DNA from: Pavlovales sp. CCMP2436
Taxonomy: Eukaryota > Haptophyta > Pavlovophyceae > Pavlovales
Reading direction: 5' to 3'
DNA length: 10,738 bases
Assembly (NCBI GenBank): GCA_026770615.1
Contig: MU631438.1
Span: forward strand, 256,996-267,733
This document shows positions 1-5,101 of the stretch, piece after piece (the first letter of the stretch is position 1; every line of letters begins with the position of its first letter). The notes under the pieces are model-generated. The model saw only the letters and a program-made list of their open reading frames with translations, had not been told where the DNA came from and made no database searches. Made by a program: the position numbers and the translations under genes.

Positions 1-237
1 GTAAGCGTAAGCGTAAGCGTAAGCGTAAGCGTAAGCGTAAGCGTAAGCGTAAGCGTAAGCGTAAGCGTAAGCGTAAGCGTAAGCGTAAGCGTAAGAGGGA
101 GAGGGAGAGGGAGAGGGAAAGGGAGAGGGAGAGGCAGAGGCAGAGGCAGAGGCAGAGGTAGAGGCAGAGGCAAAGGCAGAGGAAGAGGAAGAGGAAGAGG
201 AAGAGGAAGAGGAAGAGGAAGAGGAAGAGGAAGAGGA
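1..237. repeat. Hexanucleotide satellite with changing monomer
   Basis: The window opens inside a run of about 15.8 GTAAGC units (1-95). It passes without losing the 6-bp register into GAGGGA units (to about 132), then AGAGGC units (to about 180), then AGAGGA units (to 237). On the plus strand the frame beginning at base 3 reads alternating Lys-Arg, Arg-Glu and Arg-Gln dipeptides, with one TAG at 159-161. It is most simply a satellite whose left end is cut by the window. It does not match the common G-rich telomere repeats. Confidence 0.95.
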
Positions 238-320
238 TGTGTGGTTGAGTTTACAACCAAACCAAAAGGAAGAGGAAGAGGAAGAGGATGTGTGGTTGAG
301 TTTACAAACCAAACCAAACT
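226..320. repeat. Two-copy 52-bp tandem unit
   Basis: An AGAGGA run followed by GGATGTGTGGTTGAGTTTAC and a CCAAACCAAA tail occurs twice, with cores at 235-256 and 287-308 (52-bp offset). The second copy leads into an A/C-rich stretch of AACAAAACTAAC-type words up to about 365. Confidence 0.85.
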
Positions 321-414
321 AACAAAACAAAACTAACAAATCAAAACTAACAAAACAAACTAACACAGCCTCACCCTCAAGAGCGGCCGTGCGAATGTCT
401 CCGCGATGTGAGCC

Positions 415-591
415 ACGTTCTTCCGCTTCCAGAACCTAAGTTGTCGCGGGTGTATAATTAATCATCATTAATAACGTGGTCAAGACCGCAAATTAAGAAT
501 GCGGTCCGGTTAATTTAGTGTGGAGCCGTGTTCTTGCAACTGACGGTATTCTTTTAGAAAGACGTTCTTTCGCTTCCAGAACCTGAATTGT
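415..591. repeat. Diverged direct repeat pair, 30 bp
   Basis: The 30-bp word beginning ACGTTCTTCCGCTTCCAGAA at 415-444 recurs at 562-591 with three differences, all transitions. The roughly 117 bp between the copies are AT-rich. No coding region is seen in 366-660. Confidence 0.8.
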
Positions 592-676
592 GCCGGTGGG
601 GTAAGGTAGGAGAATAATTCGGGTGGGTTCGGGTGGCCAAGATTTTGTTGGGGAGGTCGGGTACGTACGTGAGTTG

Positions 677-745
677 CATTCTTATTACCATTATTACCAT
701 TACTATCATTACTATCATTATTATCATTATTATTATTATTGTTAT
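677..745. repeat. ATT/ATC trinucleotide microsatellite
   Basis: The stretch is built from ATTACC, ATCATT and ATT units and is followed to about 820 by very AT-rich sequence (TATTATTATAATTATAATC and similar). The open frame through it is low-complexity Tyr-His and Ile runs, and I do not regard it as a gene. Confidence 0.9.
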
Positions 746-832
746 GATTATGCTACTAAGTTTGCTATAGCTATTATTATAATTATAATCATAATTTTAT
801 TTATTTTTAATTTTATGATTTACCGGCGGCCA

Positions 833-899
833 TCAGCCGCCCACGCCAAGGTTTAAAAGGGCGCGCGCGGATGGTTTGGCTTCCGTCAGAGATTCTCCG
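833..899 (-). CDS. Possible last exon of the SET-domain gene
   Basis: On the minus strand a pyrimidine-containing stretch ends GGTGCCACAG at 900, a credible 3' splice site. If the end of SET exon 6 (phase 2, ...GAC AG) is joined to base 899, the frame stays open: a Ser codon, then GESLTEAKPSARALL and a short Gly-rich end, then TGA at 835-833. This would give the SET protein about 22 extra residues after its YGAHYD motif. The phase fits and the composition is plausible, but the segment has no recognisable motif and the intron would be about 477 bp. A different terminal exon, or read-through of exon 6, is also possible. Confidence 0.25.
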
Positions 900-911
900 C
901 TGTGGCACCAC

Positions 912-1139
912 GTGTAGACCGGAGCCGCGACGGGAGGCGCGAAACCCAGCATATGCTATACGGTGCGTATAACAATCAAAAAAAATTATGTAGGGTGATT
1001 CTGGCTGGCGGTGTGTCAAGTTCAATTAAGTTGATCTTAGCGCTCCGACGCAGGCTCCGACACACAGGCTTGTAGACCGGGGCCACGATGGAAGCGTAAA
1101 ATTCAGCATACGCTATACGGTGCTTAAAAAAAAAAAAAA
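912..1139. repeat. Pair of diverged ~54-bp repeats with A-rich tails
   Basis: TGTAGACCGG...CTATACGGTGC occurs at 912-965 and again at 1071-1123. Each copy is followed within a few bases by an A run (about 8 and 15 bases). The nine substitutions I count between them are all transitions, plus one single-base gap. The A-tails suggest a SINE-like retrocopied unit, but no tRNA-type A or B box is visible. A local duplication is equally possible. Confidence 0.6.
997..1058 (+). pseudogene. Decayed copy of the N-terminal segment of the 9727 gene
   Basis: The plus-strand stretch from TTCTGGCTGGCGGTGT to the CAGGCTCC at 1058 matches, with a handful of substitutions, the minus strand of 9713-9651. At the latter place it encodes GVLAGGVSSSSQADLSTPTQ. 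Here an in-frame TAG follows the corresponding ATG, and the codons after the SSS run no longer match. The two copies are in opposite orientation and about 8.6 kb apart. Confidence 0.6.
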
Positions 1140-1180
1140 AGTTAAAACCACAAAGAAACAGACAGACAGACAGCCGTGTC

Positions 1181-1237
1181 CGTACGCCTTCGGGCCGCAA
1201 GTCGGGGCCCGTTAAATTAACTATTATTTAAATTGAG
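1181..1237 (+). repeat. Dispersed repeat, copy A
   Basis: The sequence CGTACGCCTTCGGGCCGCAA and the following AACTATTATTT-rich stretch match 10117-10173 in the same orientation, with roughly a dozen differences over 57 bp. The identity spans both the GC-rich head and the AT-rich tail, so it is a true homologous segment and not a composition match. Its nature is unknown. Confidence 0.65.
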
Positions 1238-1256
1238 CATTTCCTTTTTCACCTTT

Positions 1257-1293
1257 CGTAGTGAGTTCCGTAGCTGTAGCACAGTTTGGTCAT
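1257..1293 (-). pseudogene. Partial copy of SET exon 6 tail
   Basis: On the minus strand this reads MTKLCYSYGTHYE followed by AG|GTGAAA. It is a second version of the MTELCYSYGAHYD end of SET exon 6 (1417-1381), and it lies 124 bp downstream of it in gene direction. The copy keeps the donor site. It differs at E to K, A to T and D to E, and the middle serine is AGC instead of TCG. The rest of exon 6 is absent. A weak acceptor (GAGCAG) precedes the segment, so an alternative exon cannot be excluded. Confidence 0.65.
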
Positions 1294-1313
1294 ATTACCT
1301 GCTCCCTAATGAC

Positions 1314-1375
1314 CACCCCCCCCCCCACACATCCTGACCCCCCCCCCCTACCCCCACACACACCCACACACCGCA
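1314..1375. repeat. C-rich / CACACC low-complexity tract
   Basis: Runs of C (1314-1326 and 1338-1348) are interspersed with CACA and CCCACACA words. The tract lies between the two versions of the SET exon 6 tail. Poly-proline or poly-glycine frames through it are low-complexity artefacts. Confidence 0.85.
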
Positions 1376-1376
1376 C

Positions 1377-1489
1377 CTGTCGTAGTGAGCTCCGTACGAG
1401 TAGCACAGTTCGGTCATGGCAGGCACGTCGCGCAGTGCGCGGAGGAAGGCTCTGCGAGGCAACATCCGGTCCGGGTCCAGGTCCTCCCC
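1377..1489 (-). CDS. SET gene exon 6 (catalytic tyrosine motif)
   Basis: The acceptor is ACCACCACCAG, provided by a GGT microsatellite on the other strand. The exon encodes GEDLDPDRMLPRRAF, LRALRDVP and AMTELCYSYGAHYD, ending in phase 2 at AG|GTGCGG. It is the final SET element (xxAxRDIxxGxELxxxYGxxY). YSY replaces the more common FDY, as in several SET subfamilies with an SYG ending. Confidence 0.8.
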
Positions 1490-4462
1490 CTGGTGGTGGT
1501 GGTGGTGGTGGTGTGGGAGGGGGGGGGGGTGGGGGGGTTGCAGACAATCAGAGTGGCCACTCAGAGCGGACAGTCAGGGCGGAAGTCAGAGCTGACAGTG
1601 AGAACGGTCAGCAGACAGCAGGCAGCAGAAAGTCAGCGAGCAGAAACTGGGAAGGGCCGCAGACAGCGAGGTAGCAAATCTCATTTTTTTGATTTGATTT
1701 GATGTCCTCTCATACACACTCCAGCGCCATAGGCGTGTGGGGTGGTGGCCTCATGATGTTATCCGCTCAAGTGGGAGGAGGCGCTCAGCCCTTTGAGCAG
1801 CAATCGGCACTTTCGTAGCTATATCATTTATCAATAAGTCGTAGTCAGCGCAGGCAGTGGGGAACACTGGTCACTTGGTGCATTTATTTTATTTAGTATT
1901 TTACCATATACAAACACACACACATACACATACACATTATAAATAAATATATATGTACCTGCTGCAGCGGGGTCGGCCATTAGGTGACCGCCAGTTTAGG
2001 AATCAGGTCGCGTAGGCAATGGGTAGCTATGGCAATCACTTTTTTTTCTTTTTCTTTTCGACTACCTGCTAAAATAAAAAAATAAAATCGGTGGTAGCAG
2101 CGGATAGTTATAGCAATCACTGCTTTATTTTAGCACCTGCTTCAGCGGGGCCGGCCAGTAGGTGACCGCCAAGTTTGGCTTCCCCTCCTCGTCGTTTGCG
2201 AACCGCGCTTTGCTCCCGTATCGTTGCTGGTCCACGAACAGCTCACTGTCCCCAAGCGAAGTGTCTCCCCGCCTCAACTTGGCCTGGGCAAGAAGCAACA
2301 TGAAGCAACAGCATAGTAGCATAAGTAATAGTATCAAAATAATAATAATAAAATAAATAAAATAAACTTTCCCCAAGCAAAGTATCGCCCCGCCTCAACT
2401 TTGCCTAGGCAAGTAGCAACAGGAAGCACTAGCACAGTGGGTAAATATCTATAGAAAGTGCCTGGACTGTGGAAAGAAGAAAAGAAGAAAGTCAGAGATA
2501 GCACAAGCGGTAGCAAGAAGAAAAGAAAAAAGAAGGAAAAAAAAAAAAAAAAAGTAAGAAAGTAAGAAAGTAAGAATGTAAGAAAGTAAGAAAGTAAGAA
2601 AGTAAGAAAGTAAGAAACTAAGAATGTAAGAATGTAAGAATGTAAGAAAGTAAGAAAGTAAGAAAGTAAGAAAGTAAGAAAGAAAAAAAGTAAGAAATTA
2701 AGTAAGTTAGAAAGAACGTAAGAGAGTAAGAAAGTAAGAAAGTAAGAGAGTAAGAAAGTAAGAAAGTAAGAAAGTAAGAGAGTAAGAGTGTGCCTGGACT
2801 GTGACGTTGTCGCCGAGTGTCATCAAGTATTCGGCGGCCACCGGCGGGACTGCCTCGTCATATCGCAACCGCACCTGCAAAGAGTCAGACACGGACACCC
2901 AGGCAGACAGTCAGGCCAGTACATTTAAGCACTTAGACGGATTTCGACACAACCCTTCCCTGGTATAAAAAAAGAACAAGAGAAAAAAAAAGATCAATGT
3001 CGTGTCTTGTGAATATCATGGTAAATCGTACCAGACTTTTATTTCCCGTCTTATGTTTCAGGGGATCTCGCTGAATAATTCCTTAGGACAAGTTATACAG
3101 GCATAAACGGTGGGCGCAGACACTGAGCGGAAGATGGGGATAGCGGTAATGCAGTACACCAATAACAATACAGCATTAAAATGACCCCCTGTTTATAAAC
3201 CTAACCCCCTACTCCAAGCTCAGCTTGAACCGTATTCATGACTCGTTTGCCGTGGTCTGGCAAGGACTCCCAACCAAGTGGACGACACTTAAAGGTCGGA
3301 GGTTCGAATCGGGCTAAAGTCGAATTTGTAACCAGGCTCTTCGAGTAACAAGGCTCAGGTGGGGGGGGAGCGAGGGGGAGGGGGGAGGAATGCGGTATCT
3401 GTGTGCTTGGAGTGGTCCTAGACTCACTTCCGGTCGACCTCCCGGGGACAAACGTCCTGGCAATAAATCATTCCTTTTACTGTATCATAGCAAGCAACAG
3501 CGAAAAAAAACAGAAAACAGAAAACAGAAAACAGAAAACAGAAAACAGAAAACAGAAAACAGAAAAAAACAGAAAAAAAAAAAGAAAAAAAAAAAAGAAG
3601 AAAAGAAGAAGAAGAAGAAGCACCTCGAGGTCGTCAAGTACCTCCCCCACGAACTCGACGATTCTATCGCCCTTCCGGATGTCACGCCGGCACCGCAGCC
3701 CCAGACCCGTCTGTAGGGGGCGGGGGCGGGGGCGGAATGTCAGCAGCCAGCCTAGCGTAGCAACCAGTTCTGCGCGGGGGGAACACGCCGTCCGCTAATA
3801 ATCGCAGCACTCCAGCCTCTGTTGGTACCAGCACATTCTACGCATGCACCTGTCCGTCAATGGCGAATGGCTCGAGATCGTCGTAAGGCACATCCATCTC
3901 GAGGCCCGCCGCCTGCCCGTCATACTCGATGCGCTCGCGCCCGCCGTCGATCTGAGAACCCGGGGTCGGGGTGAGGGGACGTAGGATCTGAGGTATAATT
4001 TTAGAATGACGTGTCCTATGACAGCTCGCCTAGATACGAAGACTTCTCCAGTCCGAAGTCTCAATCGCCTTCCCGGCGCTATACAGACGCCGGGAAGGGA
4101 GGTGCGGGGGACGGGTGGGGTCGGGGTGAGGGGATGTAGGATCTGAGGGTGGGTTCAGGCGAGGGGACGTGAATCGCACAAACGAGAGCTATAGCTGCGC
4201 AGGCGCAATGGGCAAGTGTGTGCAGGCGTTGCGAGCAGGCAGCGAGCGCAGGCAACGGGTAGGCAGCGAGGTCGCAATGGATTGCGCTCACGTGGTAGAA
4301 GAAGGAACCATTGCGAACGCCGGTCGCCTGCACGTCAACGTATCCCGGCGTGAGAAGCTCGGCAACAGTCGGCGGCAATGCACCGCCCGGCTGCGCCACG
4401 TGCGGTGCCATCGTTGCCGCGTGAAGCTGGCCCTCTCCGTCGCGCGCCGTGGCGTCGCCCAT
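1377..4462 (-). CDS. SET-domain protein (lysine methyltransferase-like), six exons
   Basis: A spliced minus-strand gene with exons 4462-4292, 3951-3850, 3710-3624, 2874-2794, 2283-2137 and 1489-1377. It gives about 233 codons from the ATG at 4462. SET domains transfer a methyl group from S-adenosylmethionine to lysine, often on histones. The family motifs appear in order: TGLGLRC (residues 92-98), VEFVGEV (109-115), FVDQQRYGSKARFAND (163-178) with PNL (183-185), and ELCYSYGAHY (223-232) carrying the expected catalytic tyrosine. The usual RFxNHSC is RFANDEE, so the His, Ser and Cys are lost while the Asn and PN remain; such ND forms are known in small SET proteins. There are no Cys-rich pre- or post-SET clusters. 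The first five exons are all multiples of three and start and end in phase 0. Introns are GT-AG except intron 4, which appears GC-AG. The substrate is unknown. The C-terminus may continue (see 833-899). Confidence 0.8.
1490..1541. repeat. GGT microsatellite and poly-G tract
   Basis: About seven GGT/TGG units (1490-1510) are followed by interrupted G runs to 1538. On the minus strand this forms the CCACCACCAG that acts as the 3' splice site of SET exon 6. Confidence 0.85.
1550..1672. repeat. Degenerate CAGA/GTCAG-rich tract
   Basis: The tract is made of words such as CAGAGTGG, CAGAGCGG, CAGTCAGGG, GTCAGAGC and CAGCAGACAGCAGGCAGCAG. It lies inside intron 5 of the SET gene. The rest of that intron (1673-1956) shows no coding signal; it holds a CACACA/TACACA run near 1914-1937 followed by a TATAAATAAATATATAT stretch. 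Confidence 0.6.
1957..1998 (-). pseudogene. Decayed copy of the 3' end of SET exon 5
   Basis: This 42-bp segment matches 2135-2176 with a few changes. On the minus strand it keeps the LAVT..WP.PL.Q pattern and a donor (CAG|GTACAT), but the Tyr codon has become TAA. It lies 178 bp downstream of the intact exon end in gene direction. A further short match links 2021-2040 with 2103-2122 (GCTATGGCAATCACT-type words). Confidence 0.75.
2137..2283 (-). CDS. SET gene exon 5 (SAM/substrate-binding motif)
   Basis: There are 49 codons between the acceptor TTGCTTCTTGCCCAG and the donor CAG|GTGCTA. It encodes AKLRRGDTSLGDSELF, then VDQQRYGSKARFANDEEG and KPNLAVTYWPAPLKQ. This matches the SET element in which the chain bearing RFxN...PN forms part of the cofactor pocket. 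The usual NHSC is ND here. Unspliced, the frame would end VLK and TAA at 2125, without the catalytic tyrosine, which argues for splicing to exon 6. Confidence 0.8.
2366..2430 (-). pseudogene. Decayed copy of the 5' end of SET exon 5
   Basis: This matches 2245-2309, offset 121 bp. On the minus strand it carries an acceptor-like TACTTGCCTAG and then AKLRRGDTLLGES, against AKLRRGDTSLGDS in the intact exon. Three of the five codon differences are silent. After 13 codons it dissolves into TTTATTTTATT. About 25 bp of intron upstream of the acceptor are duplicated too. Confidence 0.8.
2458..2471 (-). repeat. 14-bp copy of the exon 4 / intron 4 junction
   Basis: GTGCCTGGACTGTG occurs here and at 2790-2803, the latter spanning the 3' boundary of SET exon 4. 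On the minus strand this copy is preceded by CTTCTTTCCACAG, a good acceptor context. Confidence 0.75.
2554..2790. repeat. GTAAGAAA minisatellite in SET intron 4
   Basis: About 29 tandem 8-bp units GTAAGAAA, with variants GTAAGAAT and GTAAGAGA, are preceded by an A tract (2537-2553). The array starts within four bases of the proposed intron 4 donor. In the sense of the gene each unit reads TTTCTTAC. Confidence 0.95.
2794..2874 (-). CDS. SET gene exon 4
   Basis: There are 27 codons after the acceptor CTCTTTGCAG. They include RLRYDEAVPPVAAEYLMTLG and end DNVTVQ. The segment corresponds to the middle of the SET fold (the YLxxLGD strand). The best in-phase 3' boundary is CAG|GCACAC, a GC donor. 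GAC AAC|GTCACA is an in-phase GT alternative with a poor consensus. Confidence 0.65.
2891..3500. other. Intron 3 sequence without coding signal
   Basis: Between exon 4 (2874) and the minisatellite at 3500 I see no conserved frame. The stretch has A-rich patches (2967-2995), a G-rich run (3360-3385), and at 3294-3312 GGTCGGAGGTTCGAATCGG, which resembles a tRNA T-arm / B box but has no matching T-stem. It belongs to SET intron 3 (3623-2875). Confidence 0.5.
3500..3620. repeat. ACAGAAA minisatellite and GAA/A-rich tract
   Basis: About seven ACAGAAA units (3508-3561) pass into A runs broken by G and then into GAAGAA (3596-3620). On the minus strand this is a long pyrimidine-rich stretch (TTTCTGT, then CTTCTT) that begins only a few bases inside SET intron 3. 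Confidence 0.9.
3624..3710 (-). CDS. SET gene exon 3 (SET motif I)
   Basis: After the acceptor CCCCCTACAG it encodes TGLGLRCRRDIRKGDRIVEF and then VGEVLDDLE. This is the canonical opening of a SET domain (GxGLR...DIxKGxxIxExxGEV), whose GxG contributes to S-adenosylmethionine binding. Two in-phase donors exist: GAG|GTGCTT after 3624 and GAG|GTACTT after 3642. I prefer 3624 because it keeps the conserved GEV. Confidence 0.8.
3850..3951 (-). CDS. SET gene exon 2
   Basis: There are 34 codons between the acceptor CCCCGGGTTCTCAG and the donor CAG|GTGCAT. The product is acidic (IDGGRERIEYDG, LEMDVPYDDLEPFAIDG) and leads directly into the SET core. Read past the donor, a TAG follows after three more codons (3840-3838), which supports splicing. 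Confidence 0.7.
3961..4148. repeat. Direct repeat pair in SET intron 1
   Basis: The 32-bp word starting GGGGTCGGGGTGAGGGGACG at 3961-3992 recurs at 4117-4148 with one difference, a 156-bp offset. On the minus strand the first copy forms the pyrimidine tract just upstream of the exon 2 acceptor. Confidence 0.85.
4040..4098. repeat. Two hairpins inside SET intron 1
   Basis: A perfect 11-bp inverted repeat (CCTTCCCGGCG at 4068-4078, CGCCGGGAAGG at 4088-4098; 9-nt loop) follows a 7-bp one (AGACTTC at 4040-4046, GAAGTCT at 4055-4061). Their function is unknown. Confidence 0.7.
4292..4462 (-). CDS. SET gene exon 1 (N-terminal region)
   Basis: There are 57 codons from ATG (4462) to TAC CAC, followed by the strong donor GTGAGC. 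The encoded segment starts MGDATARDGEG and includes PPTVAELLTPGYVDV and NGSFFYH. An in-frame TAA lies 36 bases upstream of the ATG. In between is CGCAG|ATCTCG, so an additional upstream exon spliced there is a weaker alternative. The segment has no known domain; the FFYH end resembles the start of pre-SET regions but without cysteines. Confidence 0.65.
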
Positions 4463-5008
4463 GCCGAAGTTGGGCTCCGAGATCTGCGATCGCGCTTTTT
4501 AAAAATCGTTCTTTTGTTCGCGCGCTTTTTGCGGACCCTTTTTGCGTCTTTAAAAACGTCCATAAGGGTAATGATTGGGATACGCGAATATTGTATTGCC
4601 AAAATCCAATCTTACCAGCGAATATTTTGTTCCAATTTTTTGCCACGTATTACCATAGTCACGGTGAAAAACAAAAATTCAGTAAGTCATATTGCAGCGA
4701 ATATTTTTGGTAACACATGTTTAACATCCATTGCAGCGAAGATTTTTATTTGCATGTATACATGGCAACATAACAAAGCAATTTCCTTTCCATATTCACA
4801 GTGGGAGGCCGGCCAATATAATTTTGAGTATATTGCCAAAACAAAAGCAACGTCTCGCCTTCAAGGCAAATGTGGCGGCGTTAAGTAGAAAACGTCTTCG
4901 AGGGAGGGAACTTTTTTTCGAGATAATCGCGATTGAATTTTTCCAATTCAATTTGGCGCCATGTGATAGCACCTACCAGCACGTTGACGACTCAAAGGCG
5001 CTCGCTCG
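4463..5008. promoter_or_regulatory. AT-rich divergent intergenic region with repeated GCGAATATT motifs
   Basis: The spacer separates the minus-strand SET start (4462) from plus-strand coding near 5009. The motif GCGAATATT occurs at 4584, 4618 and 4697, and once as GCGAAGATTTTT at 4736. The copies at 4697 and 4736 share the longer TTGCAGCGAA lead, and the 4618 copy has CCAGCGAA. TTTGGCGCC follows at 4952-4960. Its position and repeated motifs suggest a shared promoter; this is inference, and no TATA box or start site can be fixed. Confidence 0.4.
4952..4961. promoter_or_regulatory. E2F-like site
   Basis: TTTGGCGCCA fits the E2F/DP consensus TTTSSCGC and is nearly palindromic. TTGGCGCCA recurs at 6067-6075 in another AT-rich spacer, 3' to the frame ending at 5882. 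A role is inferred from sequence only. Confidence 0.35.
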
Positions 5009-5101
5009 ATGGCGTGGTGCATCGACGTGGAGATTCATGTCGACACGAGTCTCTCCGACGGCTTGACTGGTAAGCTGCGATCGCGAGAAGCAGGTCATTA
5101 A
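5009..5101 (+). CDS. Possible first segment of the plus-strand gene
   Basis: The ATG at 5009 opens MAWCIDVEIHVDTSLSDGLT with balanced, protein-like composition, followed by G|GTAAGC, a good donor. Unspliced, it ends at TAA (5099-5101) after 30 codons. It immediately precedes the unidentified reading frame that is open from 5067 in another frame. It may be its first exon or a frameshifted part of it. No acceptor at a sensible distance restores the downstream frame. Confidence 0.3.
   Translation: MAWCIDVEIHVDTSLSDGLTGKLRSREAGH

Noticed and set aside
1..95. Telomere repeat
   Set aside because: GTAAGC / GCTTAC is not a known telomere motif, is not G-rich on one strand, and passes into other hexamers.
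1261..1702. Pro-, Gly- and Thr-rich frames on both strands
   Set aside because: They are produced by C and G runs and the GGT repeat. The convincing protein on this stretch is SET exon 6 in another minus-strand frame.
3235..3330. Possible tRNA gene around GGTTCGAATCG
   Set aside because: The B-box-like word is present, but no 5-bp T-stem, anticodon arm or acceptor stem can be formed around it.
3390..3798. Lys/Gln-rich plus-strand frames
   Set aside because: They are translations of the ACAGAAA minisatellite and an A tract, antisense to SET exon 3.
4169..4888. Longest open frame in the window, 239 codons on the plus strand
   Set aside because: It runs antisense to SET exon 1 and continues into the AT-rich spacer. 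Composition changes sharply along it and no domain pattern is visible, so it is taken as a shadow of exon 1 and chance openness.
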